Of a stretch of DNA of 32,238 nucleotides, positions 8,251 to 15,365 are shown one piece after another. Every line of letters starts with the position of its first letter. The stretch's first letter is position 1. The translations under genes were made by a program, and so were the position numbers. The notes below the pieces were generated by a model. That model was not told the DNA's origin. It saw only the letters and a list, made by a program, of their open reading frames with translations, and did no database searches. This DNA is from an uncultured bacterium (GTDB lineage: Bacteria; Bacillota; Clostridia; Oscillospirales; CAG-272). The stretch is taken from the NCBI GenBank assembly GCA_945920215.1, contig CAMEJM010000016.1, positions 1 through 32,238 of the forward strand, read 5' to 3'.

Positions 8251-8323
8251 ACGGGACTTGAACCCGTATGGATAAACCACACGCCCCTCAAACGTGCGCG
8301 TCTGCCAGTTTCGCCACTCTCGC
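8240..8323 (-). tRNA. tRNA-Leu(GAG)
   Basis: 84 nt including an encoded CCA. Acceptor GCGAGAG/CTCTCGC, with discriminator A then CCA. D-arm GCG...CGC with the GG of ACTGGCAGA. Anticodon stem CACGT/GCGTG around loop TTGAGGG gives anticodon GAG (complement of 8287-8289), reading CUC/CUU Leu codons. The long class II variable arm TGG-TTTAT-CCA and the T-arm ACGGG/CCCGT with loop TTCAAGT fit tRNA-Leu. Confidence 0.97.
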
Positions 8324-8336
8324 GTCAACGGTGTTT

Positions 8337-8365
8337 ATTATACAGGATGGAATACTATTTGTCAA
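8337..8365 (-). promoter_or_regulatory. Perfect consensus promoter of tRNA-Leu
   Basis: On the minus strand, TTGACA (complement of 8360-8365), 17 bp, TATAAT (complement of 8337-8342): both hexamers match consensus exactly, as expected for a stable-RNA gene. The mature tRNA 5' end is 14 nt downstream of the -10. The rest of the 8366-8532 gap is AT-rich without a recognisable gene. Confidence 0.93.
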
Positions 8366-8532
8366 GAGTATTTTTTCTTTTCTTTCTCTCGGATCGTGAT
8401 TGTCGATTCATAGAACCGAAACAGAAACAAGACAAAGGGATTGCAGCGGTATTAATTTGAGGAAAATTATGATTATAAAATAAATAATTTGTAATGAATG
8501 TGTGAAAAATGCATATCACGCTGCTGATTTTG

Positions 8533-8562
8533 TTGACTTTCCTTAGTTGAATGTACTATAAT
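8533..8562 (+). promoter_or_regulatory. Promoter of the short-chain dehydrogenase gene
   Basis: TTGACT (8533-8538) and TATAAT (8557-8562) are 18 bp apart. Leader of about 65 nt to the ATG at 8636, with AGGAG at 8624-8628. Confidence 0.8.
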
Positions 8563-8635
8563 AAATGCCGGCAAAAGAGAAAAGCAGTGCCGATTTGTTT
8601 TTACTGAATGATAGATACAAAAAAGGAGTTTTCAA

Positions 8636-9439
8636 ATGAACAGACTGAATGGAAAAGTAGCAATTGTCACAGGGTCTACCAGCGGAATCGGGGTAGGTAT
8701 CGCGCGCCTGTTCGCCGCAGAGGGCGCAAAGGTTGTGATTTGCGGGCGCCGTGAAGAAAAAGGAAAGGTCGTTGTCGACAGCATTCTCAAGGAAGGCGGA
8801 GAAGCCTCCTATCACTTCATGGACATTACCAAGACCGAGAGCATTGAGCAGTTGTTCGCCGATACGGTTGAGAAATACGGAAAACTGGATATTTTGGTCA
8901 ACAACGCGGCAAATGTAGGACTCAAGGACGGTCGCGTAGACGAACTGACTTTGGAGATGTGGGACAACATCTTCCAGAGCGATGTGCGCGGTACTTTCTT
9001 TGCCACCAAGTGCGCGCTGCCCTATATGCAGAAGAATGAAAACGGAGGCTCCATTATCAACATCGGTTCCATGGCTTCCTGCGGCGGCGATCTCGGTTCC
9101 ACCGCATACGCCTGCGCAAAGGCGGGCGTGGATCTGCTGACCCAATCCACCGCGCTCCAGTACGGCAAGCAGAATATCCGCTGCAACTGTGTCAGACCCG
9201 GTCTGATTGTCACGCCTGAAAACGAGGCGCATGTGCCGCAGGCGGTCAAGGATATTTTCACCAGCAATATCATGGTCAACCGTTACGGCTGCCCCGAGGA
9301 TATCGGACATATGTGCGTTTATCTTGCTTCGGATGAGAGCGCTTACGTCACCGGGCAGATCGTCAACGTGGACGGTGGTCTGAACTCTCATGTTCCGACC
9401 GTGGCGCAGTTCAAACAGTTGAACTCCCGTACCTGGTAA
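8636..9439 (+). CDS. Short-chain dehydrogenase/reductase (SDR), possible hydroxysteroid dehydrogenase
   Basis: 267 aa classical SDR using NAD(P). Cofactor motif TGSTSGIG (12-19), then NNAAN, the catalytic Ser in IINIGSMAS and the YACAK Tyr-Lys pair, and the C-terminal VNVDGG. ICGRREEK after the second strand has Arg residues that would favour NADP, which is inference. LTQSTALQY followed by NIRCN.V.PGLI and then NRYG.PEDI resembles clostridial 7-alpha-hydroxysteroid dehydrogenases, so a bile-acid or sterol substrate is possible, but SDR substrate cannot be read from motifs and a sugar or polyol is equally open. Single-gene unit with its own strong promoter and a 14-bp terminator stem, so not tied to any neighbouring pathway. 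Confidence 0.85.
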   Translation: MNRLNGKVAIVTGSTSGIGVGIARLFAAEGAKVVICGRREEKGKVVVDSILKEGGEASYHFMDITKTESIEQLFADTVEKYGKLDILVNNAANVGLKDGRVDELTLEMWDNIFQSDVRGTFFATKCALPYMQKNENGGSIINIGSMASCGGDLGSTAYACAKAGVDLLTQSTALQYGKQNIRCNCVRPGLIVTPENEAHVPQAVKDIFTSNIMVNRYGCPEDIGHMCVYLASDESAYVTGQIVNVDGGLNSHVPTVAQFKQLNSRTW

Positions 9440-9474
9440 AGTCTCCCGGTGTATTTTGTCACCGGACAGGCTTC

Positions 9475-9508
9475 AAAAGGGGCAGCCCGAAACAGGGCTG
9501 CCCCTTTT
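9475..9508 (+). terminator. Strong intrinsic terminator after the SDR gene
   Basis: A perfect 14-bp stem: AAAAGGGGCAGCCC (9475-9488) and GGGCTGCCCCTTTT (9495-9508) around GAAACA. It is palindromic with A/T ends, so it can also stop minus-strand transcripts leaving the GH13 gene. Confidence 0.92.
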
Positions 9509-9665
9509 GCGTTGCGTTATTGCCCTCCGCTCTCCGATAAAGCATTCTTCCTTTTCAGAGGCGAAAGATTGTTTTTCCGGCGTGCGAAAAAACAATTGTA
9601 AGATTTCGTTGCTTTTCTTGACAAACAGATAATGCCATGATAAGAAGCTGCCTCGCAGTACAGCT

Positions 9666-10985
9666 TTATGCTTTTTCCCACAAAAGCGCGCAGTGGGAAT
9701 CAGGGGGGAGCGTCAGAGAGGAACCGTCAAAGATGGCGCCTCTTTGCAGATAGACGCACGCTTCGTCACAGGCGCGCGGCACGGGAATCGTCACTGTTTG
9801 CTTCGTCAGGTTCGCCGCTGTCAGAAGCGTCTGACCCGCGCTTTCACGCAGAAAGGCAAGAGCGGGGGTATCCTCCGCGCACCAACGACAGGAACCCTCG
9901 GCAATGACCGGCAGAGTGTGCCGCAGATGATAAAGTTCTTTCAAAAATGCGCGGCGCTGCTCGGCTTGGGGCGTATGGGAGCGCGAGCGGTCGACACACA
10001 GTCCCGGCGCATTGAAGCGGCAGCCCATAATGCTGTGGCGGGTGCTGTCTGCCAATTCCTCTCCGTTGTAGAGAAAGGGAACGCCCGGCAAAAAGGCGGA
10101 GAGGAGAAACGCGCCTTCCATTGCACCGCAGGGGACGCTCTTTTCCAAGCGGTTGTCGTATGCGTCGTTTACGTAGTCGTGGTTTTCCACTGCAAGGATG
10201 TTCCGGCATTCCGCGCAATCTTCAGAGGCGAGCCGACGAAAGGCGTCGCGTACCCGTTCGGCGCCGGCTTCTCCGCGCAGATGCTGATTCAGCCAGTAAA
10301 TCCAAGAGGAACCGTAGTTCAGATCGAACGCTTCACGCAGGGCGTCAGACTGATTACCTTCGTTCAACATGATGAAATCGGGACGAATGGCACGAATGCG
10401 GCGGACTCCCTCCTCCCAGAAATCGAGAGGTACCTGATCTCCGCAGTCGCATCGATAGCCGTCGACGTCAAAGCGCCGCACAAAATACAGCATATTATCC
10501 CACAGGTATTCTCTGAGTTTCGGCTGGGAAAAATCGAGAATCGGAAAACCAAATTCCGTCAGGCGGATTTCCCCGTGTTCATCCTGCTGCGCAAATTCCG
10601 GATGATCGGCGAGAAACACGGCGTTGGGACCGCAGTGCAGATAGACCAGGTCAGGCATCACGCGCATACCCATCGCGTGCGCTTCACGGACGAAACACTC
10701 AAAATCATCATCGTTTCCGTACTCCGGGTCTATTTGGAAATAGTCGCTGATCCGATAAGGGTTGCGGGGTTTCTCCAGCCCCGATTTCTTCATTCGTTCA
10801 CTGAAGTTCCGGACGTTCTGCGACGGGTCATGAACGACAAAGGGACACAGATAAATGATGTCGACGCCGAGGTCGGCAAGCTCCGGCAAACGCTCCGTTG
10901 CGGCGGCGATGGTGCCGCGCGCGTCGAAAGCCCGAAGAAACATTTGATATATAACTGCTTTTTTCAAATAAGTTGACCGTTCCAT
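9666..10985 (-). CDS. GH13 alpha-amylase-family enzyme, cytosolic
   Basis: 439 aa TIM-barrel glycoside hydrolase acting on alpha-glucosidic bonds. The four conserved GH13 regions are present: I DLVYLHC (112-118), II GYRCD with nucleophile Asp180, III MLNEG with acid/base Glu209, IV ENHD with Asp270. A small beta-sheet domain C follows (about 360-439). No signal peptide, so it works on imported or stored sugars; the exact specificity (glucosidase, maltogenic, sucrose-type) is not readable. The start was set at 10985 because GGAGG lies eight bases upstream; the frame extends 40 codons further without support. Divergent from an AraC regulator, which probably controls it. Confidence 0.88.
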   Translation of the reverse strand: MERSTYLKKAVIYQMFLRAFDARGTIAAATERLPELADLGVDIIYLCPFVVHDPSQNVRNFSERMKKSGLEKPRNPYRISDYFQIDPEYGNDDDFECFVREAHAMGMRVMPDLVYLHCGPNAVFLADHPEFAQQDEHGEIRLTEFGFPILDFSQPKLREYLWDNMLYFVRRFDVDGYRCDCGDQVPLDFWEEGVRRIRAIRPDFIMLNEGNQSDALREAFDLNYGSSWIYWLNQHLRGEAGAERVRDAFRRLASEDCAECRNILAVENHDYVNDAYDNRLEKSVPCGAMEGAFLLSAFLPGVPFLYNGEELADSTRHSIMGCRFNAPGLCVDRSRSHTPQAEQRRAFLKELYHLRHTLPVIAEGSCRWCAEDTPALAFLRESAGQTLLTAANLTKQTVTIPVPRACDEACVYLQRGAIFDGSSLTLPPDSHCALLWEKA

Positions 10986-11006
10986 ACTCATTACCTCCAT
11001 GGTTTC

Positions 11007-11035
11007 ATTGTAATGCTTTCCTCGCACATCTTCAA
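11007..11035 (-). promoter_or_regulatory. Candidate promoter of the GH13 gene
   Basis: Minus-strand TTGAAG (complement of 11030-11035), 17 bp, TACAAT (complement of 11007-11012). The transcript would begin near 11000, just ahead of the GGAGG used for the start at 10985. Confidence 0.55.
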
Positions 11036-11090
11036 TTGTATTTTTACATAAAAGGTGGATTTTTCGATACTGTTTTTTTCGAGGAACCGA

Positions 11091-11119
11091 TTGACCGCGG
11101 GGCAAAGCTGTGCTACAAT
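11091..11119 (+). promoter_or_regulatory. Promoter of the AraC regulator operon
   Basis: TTGACC (11091-11096), 17 bp, TACAAT (11114-11119). The ATG is 20 bp downstream of the -10. It lies back-to-back with the GH13 promoter about 55 bp away, leaving room for a shared regulator site. Confidence 0.75.
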
Positions 11120-11138
11120 TTCCCTGAGGTGGATGTCA

Positions 11139-11981
11139 ATGAATTTTGAACAGCGAACCATTTTGGAACCTGTCAGCGTCCTGTCATTTACAAGAGAGCC
11201 CGTCGCATATGCGACGCCTCCCCAGGAGCATGCCGCTATCTCTTATCGGGTGCGCGGGGGATCGGTGTTCCGTTTCCTTGATGAAAGCGTGTGCGTGCGG
11301 AGCGGCGATTTTCTGTACGTTCCGCCCGGACTTTCCTATTGCCAAAGCAACGCGGAGCAGGAGGAGCTCATTTCGGTGCAGTTTATCTGTGACCGCAGGG
11401 AGGGGGAGCGGATTTGCCGGTTGACCCCTGCCGACCCCGCCTATTGCGCTGCTCTGATGGAGCAAATGTACCGGGCGTGGCAGGAAAACGGTATCGGGCG
11501 GCGCCCGCGCCTGCTTTCCCTTTTGTATCTGCTGTTAGCGGAGCTTTCCGAGCCGAAACCGGGCGTGATCCGCGAGGCGGAGCACACGCTTTGCCGCCGT
11601 TTTTCGGACCCCGACCTCTCGGTTGAGGAGGTGGTGAGAGAGAGCGGCATGAGCGAGAGCGGGTTCCGCCGTGCGTTCATCGGCGAGTTCGGCGTTTCCG
11701 CGCGCAAGTATCTTTGTCGGGTACGGCTTTCCCATGCGGACGCTCTGCTGCGGCAGGGAGAATTCTCGGTGGAAAAGGTCGCGCAGTGTTGCGGTTTTTC
11801 GGATGTGAAGTATTTTCAGCGCGTCTATCGCGCCCGTTACGGAGTCACCCCCGGTACGGTGCGGCGTGCTTGTCGGAAGCAGCCGCTTAGAAGACCGCAC
11901 CCCAATGCTGTCATTCAGCCGGAAACCATGGAATTCATGAAAGATAAAACAGATACGATTTCAGAGAAAAGGGAGAGATGA
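11139..11981 (+). CDS. AraC-family transcriptional regulator
   Basis: 280 aa. The N-terminal cupin-like sensing domain (about 1-110) includes RSGDFLYVPPG. The C-terminal double helix-turn-helix has helix 1 at about 161-182 (SVEEVVRESGMSESGFRRAF) and helix 2 at 209-231 with the typical VAQCCGFSDVKYFQRVYRARYG and the AraC signature ending GVTPG. A basic tail follows. Start chosen at 11139, six bases after GAGGTGG; an ATG six bases earlier touches that site. It probably senses a sugar and controls the divergent GH13 gene and the downstream acetyltransferase, which begins 3 nt after its stop. Confidence 0.9.
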   Translation: MNFEQRTILEPVSVLSFTREPVAYATPPQEHAAISYRVRGGSVFRFLDESVCVRSGDFLYVPPGLSYCQSNAEQEELISVQFICDRREGERICRLTPADPAYCAALMEQMYRAWQENGIGRRPRLLSLLYLLLAELSEPKPGVIREAEHTLCRRFSDPDLSVEEVVRESGMSESGFRRAFIGEFGVSARKYLCRVRLSHADALLRQGEFSVEKVAQCCGFSDVKYFQRVYRARYGVTPGTVRRACRKQPLRRPHPNAVIQPETMEFMKDKTDTISEKRER

Positions 11982-11984
11982 AAT

Positions 11985-12599
11985 ATGAAAATGAAGGATA
12001 AGATGCATACCGGGGAATTGTATCTTCCGGGCGACCCGGAGATTGCGAACGAGCAGACGAAATGCCTCATGCGTTTGGGAAGGTATAACCGCACGCGTGC
12101 GAACCAATCGAAAAAGCGTCAGAAGCTGCTCCGCGAAATGTTTGCGGAAATCGGTGAGGGCTGCTATATTGAACCGCCGTTTTATGCGAATTTCGGCGGC
12201 AAGCACGTTCACTTCGGGTGCCATGTGTACGCCAATTTCCACTTGACGATGGTGGACGACACCCACATTTATGTGGGCGACCATACGATGTTCGGTCCCA
12301 ATGTGACGGTGGCGACCGCCGGCCACCCTGTTTTGCCGGAGTTGCGGGAACGGGAGTACCAGTACAACGCCGCGGTGCATATCGGAGACAACTGTTGGAT
12401 TGGGGCGGGGGCTGTCATTCTGCCGGGCGTGAGCATCGGGGAGAACACGGTCATCGGCGCCGGCAGTGTGGTGACAAAGGATATTCCCGCCGGTGTTGTG
12501 GCTGTGGGCAACCCCTGCCGCGTATTGCGCCAAATCGGGGAGCATGACAGAGAGTACTATTTCAAAGACAAAAAGATGCCGCAGGAGTTGCTTTCATGA
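11985..12599 (+). CDS. Maltose/galactoside O-acetyltransferase family (left-handed beta-helix)
   Basis: 204 aa hexapeptide-repeat acetyltransferase of the LacA/Maa type, transferring acetyl from acetyl-CoA to the 6-hydroxyl of a sugar. An N-terminal Mac domain (GELYLPGDPEI, LRLGRYN-like 29-35) is followed by a beta-helix with hexapeptide repeats (about 58-180). The catalytic His is in ATAGHP (His114), and the C-terminal coil has GAGAVILPGVSIG and GNPCRV. Length matches the family (about 185-205). It follows the AraC stop by 3 nt with GGGAGAG as ribosome site, so the two are co-transcribed. The family often detoxifies non-metabolisable sugars, which fits a sugar-sensing neighbour. Confidence 0.92.
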   Translation: MKMKDKMHTGELYLPGDPEIANEQTKCLMRLGRYNRTRANQSKKRQKLLREMFAEIGEGCYIEPPFYANFGGKHVHFGCHVYANFHLTMVDDTHIYVGDHTMFGPNVTVATAGHPVLPELREREYQYNAAVHIGDNCWIGAGAVILPGVSIGENTVIGAGSVVTKDIPAGVVAVGNPCRVLRQIGEHDREYYFKDKKMPQELLS

Positions 12600-12680
12600 T
12601 AGGTTGCTTTCGCATATGAAAAAGACTTTTTCGGAATATATTGTATGGAATCATAACCGATAGAAAGATAGGAGAAAGAG

Positions 12681-13298
12681 ATGAAAGTAATTTTAGTCAA
12701 CGGCAGTTCGCGGAAAAACGGTTGTACCGGCGCGGCTTTGGCGGAGGTCGAGCGCGCATTGCGGGAAGAGGGAGTGGAGACCGAGCAGGTTTTTATCGGC
12801 AATGAGCCTTTGCCGGACTGTATTGCCTGCCGCAAGTGTCGGGAGCTTGGACGTTGCGTGTTCAACGACAGCGTCAATGAATTTGCGGAGAGGGCAAAGG
12901 AAGCCGACGGCTTCGTGTTCGGCTCGCCCGTCTATTACGCGCATCCCAGCGCAAGACTCTTGACCTTCATGGACAGGGCGTTCTACTCCGGCGGTCGGCA
13001 CTTTGCGTTCAAACCCGCCGCCGCGGTTCTCAGTGCCCGCAGAGCGGGGACGACTGCCTCCTTTGACGTACTCAACAAGTATTTTACCATCTGCTCCATG
13101 CCGGTGGTTTCCTCCACATATTGGAATCATGTGTACGGAACCCAACCGGAGGAGGTGACGGAGGACAAAGAGGGACTGATGACCATGTATAACATAGGCA
13201 AGAATATGGCTTGGTTGCTCAAATGTATTGCTCTCGGTAAAAAACAGGGGTTGGAACACCCGACCAATGAGAAAATACTGACAAATTTCACGCGCTGA
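12681..13298 (+). CDS. Iron-sulfur flavoprotein-like NAD(P)H:FMN reductase
   Basis: 205 aa with a flavodoxin-like fold. The FMN phosphate loop is GSSRKNGCTGAAL (8-20) and GSPVYYAHPSARLLTFMDRA is the family flavin-site segment. Between them is a compact cysteine set, Cys47-x2-Cys50-x2-Cys53-x5-Cys59, the spacing known from archaeal and clostridial iron-sulfur flavoproteins (Isf), where it holds a 4Fe-4S cluster. These dimers move electrons from ferredoxin to O2, peroxide or other acceptors, so an oxidative-stress or redox role is plausible. AGGAG lies eight bases ahead of the ATG. It is 81 bp after the acetyltransferase with no terminator between, so it may be read from the AraC promoter. Confidence 0.85.
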   Translation: MKVILVNGSSRKNGCTGAALAEVERALREEGVETEQVFIGNEPLPDCIACRKCRELGRCVFNDSVNEFAERAKEADGFVFGSPVYYAHPSARLLTFMDRAFYSGGRHFAFKPAAAVLSARRAGTTASFDVLNKYFTICSMPVVSSTYWNHVYGTQPEEVTEDKEGLMTMYNIGKNMAWLLKCIALGKKQGLEHPTNEKILTNFTR

Positions 13299-13319
13299 CG
13301 CCCTCCGGCAAGCGACGGG

Positions 13320-13346
13320 AAGCCCTCGGAGAATCCGGGGGCTTTT
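13320..13346 (+). terminator. Intrinsic terminator after the flavoprotein gene
   Basis: A 10-bp stem AAGCCCTCGG / CCGGGGGCTT (one T-G wobble) with loop AGAAT, followed by TT and a C/T-rich run. Confidence 0.82.
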
Positions 13347-13415
13347 CCTTCTGCAAGAAAAACCAACCTTTTGGGAAGAATACAGAATAGTATTTTTGCA
13401 AAAACCGGCCCCATG

Positions 13416-13475
13416 CTGATTTAACATGAATTTTACCTGTCTGCGCTTCCTGATTTAACCTGCCGGACTTATCAT
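13416..13475 (+). promoter_or_regulatory. Candidate Pho-box-controlled promoter of the pst operon
   Basis: CTGATTTAAC occurs twice (13416-13425 and 13450-13459). TTTAAC (13420) and TTTTAC (13431) are exactly 11 bp apart, and a further TTTAAC starts at 13454. PhoP-type boxes in Firmicutes are TT-AACA-like hexamers at 11-bp steps just upstream of the -10. A good -10, TATCAT, is at 13470-13475, and there is no normal -35 at 17 bp, as expected for an activated promoter. The leader to pstS is about 65 nt. Confidence 0.5.
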
Positions 13476-13545
13476 GAAAACAGACAGCGGAGAGCTGTCG
13501 GACAGAAAAGAATATCATTTTTTACATAAAAGGAGAAAACAAAAC

Positions 13546-14397
13546 ATGAAAAGATTTTTTTCCGCACTTTTGCTTGTCGCAGTGGTATCAGCAATGCTGT
13601 TTTCCTGCGGAGCAAAATTTAAAAAGACCGATGCCCCCACGATCATCACCCGTGAGGACGGTTCGGGTACCCGCGGAGCATTTACCGAGTTGTTCGGAAT
13701 CGAGAATATGCTTTCCACTGCCATTACCAACAACTCTACCGGCGTGGTGATGACAACCGTGGCAAGCGATGTCAACGCCATCGGTTACATTTCCCTCGGT
13801 TCTCTGAACGACACCGTGAAAGCCCTGAAAATTGACGGCGCAGACGCCACCGTGGCAAACATTAAGAACGGCACGTACAAGGTCAGCCGTCCGTTCAATA
13901 TTGCCTATAAGGAACTGAGCGCTCTCGGTCAGGATTTCCTGAACTTCATTCTCTCTTCCAATGGTCAGGCGGTTGTGGAAGAAAAGGGATACATCAAGGT
14001 GGACGACAAAGGCGCTTTCACCAGCACCAACCCCACCGGTACCCTCAAGATCTCCGGCTCCTCCTCCGTCACACCTGTCATGGAAAAACTGAAGGAGGCA
14101 TACCTTGCCATCAATCCTGCCGCTTCCATCGAGATCAACATGACCGACTCCTCCAGCGGGATGAAAGCCGTAGCCGACGGTACCTCTGAAATCGGTATGG
14201 CAAGCCGCGCGGTCAAGCAGAGCGAGCTGGATAAGGGACTGACCCCCGTAACCATCGCTACCGACGGCATCGCCGTGATCGTCAACCCCCAGAACCCCTT
14301 GGAGGGACTGACAAAAGAGGACGTCAAGCGCTTGTATACCGAAGCCAACCTGACGTGGGAGAGCCTCAGCGGCGCAACCTGGAAAGAAGAAAAGTAA
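13546..14397 (+). CDS. pstS: Phosphate-binding lipoprotein PstS, circularly permuted
   Basis: 283 aa. Signal peptide with lipobox LFSC (Cys21), so it is a lipid-anchored extracellular binding protein that hands phosphate to PstCA. The order of parts is unusual. Residues 31-150 hold what is normally the second half (REDGSGTR 36-43, NAIGYISLGS 77-86, KALKIDG, SRPFNIA, FILSSNGQAVVEEKGYI). Residues 166-283 hold what is normally the mature N-terminus (SGSSSVTPVM 170-179, SSSGMKA 202-208, IGMASRAVK, ATDGIAVIVN, then a final TW segment). All phosphate-binding loops are present exactly once, so this is a permutation and not a fragment. Start at 13546 by AAGGAG; the frame opens 24 codons earlier without support. 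First gene of the pst operon. Confidence 0.9.
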   Translation: MKRFFSALLLVAVVSAMLFSCGAKFKKTDAPTIITREDGSGTRGAFTELFGIENMLSTAITNNSTGVVMTTVASDVNAIGYISLGSLNDTVKALKIDGADATVANIKNGTYKVSRPFNIAYKELSALGQDFLNFILSSNGQAVVEEKGYIKVDDKGAFTSTNPTGTLKISGSSSVTPVMEKLKEAYLAINPAASIEINMTDSSSGMKAVADGTSEIGMASRAVKQSELDKGLTPVTIATDGIAVIVNPQNPLEGLTKEDVKRLYTEANLTWESLSGATWKEEK

Positions 14398-14416
14398 TTT
14401 TATATGACGGAGATAC

Positions 14417-14441
14417 GGCGGCGGGCATTTTGCCCGTCGCC
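14417..14441 (+). other. Intercistronic hairpin between pstS and pstC
   Basis: A 10-bp stem (14417-14426 with 14432-14441, one G-T wobble) with loop ATTTT. There is no T run after it, so it is not a normal terminator. Such hairpins after a binding-protein gene commonly protect the upstream message and raise PstS over the membrane parts. Confidence 0.6.
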
Positions 14442-14465
14442 ATGCCCGCATAGAAAGGTTTTTAC

Positions 14466-15365
14466 ATGAAGGAAGCAAGCGTCCGGGCGCCGCGCCCACA
14501 CCCGCCGCTGACCGCCGCGGCGGTCAGGGAACGGGTCATGCACATTGTATTTGCCGTGACGGCGTGCGCGTCGATTTTGGCAGTGGTACTCATTTGTCTG
14601 TTCCTGTTTGCCAGCGGTATTCCCACCATGCGGCAGATTGGCTTGTTCCGTTTCCTGTTCGGTCGGGTATGGAACCCGTCCGGCGAACAGTTCGGGATTT
14701 TTCCCATGATCATAGGAAGCCTGTACGTCACCGCGGGCGCCTTGCTCATCGGCGTGCCGGTAGGGCTTTTGTGCGCCGTGTTCATGGCACGGTTTTGCCC
14801 CGCGGGAATCTATCGGTTCCTCAAGCCCTGCGTGGATCTGCTCGCGGGAATCCCGTCGGTGGTATACGGCTTCTTCGGCTTGATGGTGATTGTCCCGATC
14901 ATTCGGAATACCCTCGGAGGTCCCGGCTCCTCCTGCCTTTCGGCGTCTGTGGTGCTGGGTATCATGATTCTGCCGACCGTCATCGGGCTTTCGGAAACCG
15001 CCCTGCGCGCGGTACCGGAGCAGTACTATGAGGGGAGCCTTGCACTGGGCGCCACCCATGAGAGAAGCGTGTTCCGCGTGGTGTTGCCCGCCGCAAAGTC
15101 GGGCGTGTTTGCGGGTATCATTCTCGGCGTGGGGCGTGCCATCGGCGAAACCATGGCGGTGGTGATGGTGGCGGGGAACTCCGCCGTCATACCGAACAGC
15201 ATTCTCGGTAGCGTGCGCACCATGACCGCCAACATCGTGGTGGAGATGGGCTACGCGGAGGGACTGCACCGTGAAGCACTGATTGCCACCGGGGTGGTGC
15301 TGTTCGTGTTTATCCTTCTGATCAACATCTGCTTCTCGCTGATGAAACGGAGGGCAAAAATATGA
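14466..15365 (+). CDS. pstC: Phosphate ABC transporter permease PstC
   Basis: 299 aa inner-membrane subunit of the high-affinity phosphate importer, with six membrane segments after a 25-residue cytoplasmic leader. Typical PstC features are FGIFPMIIGSLYVT, the periplasm-side GIPSVVYGFFGL, and the EAA-type coupling loop LSETALRAVPEQYYEGSLALGA (shown here in part), then GRAIGETMAVVMVAGN. It pairs with PstA, and the EAA loop contacts PstB. The ATG is 69 bp after pstS with a purine-rich AGAAAGG ahead of it. Its last codon overlaps the pstA start by 4 bp. Confidence 0.95.
   Translation: MKEASVRAPRPHPPLTAAAVRERVMHIVFAVTACASILAVVLICLFLFASGIPTMRQIGLFRFLFGRVWNPSGEQFGIFPMIIGSLYVTAGALLIGVPVGLLCAVFMARFCPAGIYRFLKPCVDLLAGIPSVVYGFFGLMVIVPIIRNTLGGPGSSCLSASVVLGIMILPTVIGLSETALRAVPEQYYEGSLALGATHERSVFRVVLPAAKSGVFAGIILGVGRAIGETMAVVMVAGNSAVIPNSILGSVRTMTANIVVEMGYAEGLHREALIATGVVLFVFILLINICFSLMKRRAKI

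Noticed and set aside
7709-8275. Open frames giving a repeating peptide (SGVKKHPGG, LARSARLYLALSRLS)
   Set aside because: They are translations of the hairpin repeats in more than one frame, with no ribosome site, and run into the tRNA gene.
8543-9391. A 282-aa frame opposite the SDR gene
   Set aside because: No ribosome site, overlaps the SDR promoter, and has no recognisable domain.
9618-9646. TTGACA with TAAGAA at 17 bp on the plus strand
   Set aside because: The -10 is poor and no plus-strand gene follows; it would only give antisense RNA into the GH13 gene end.
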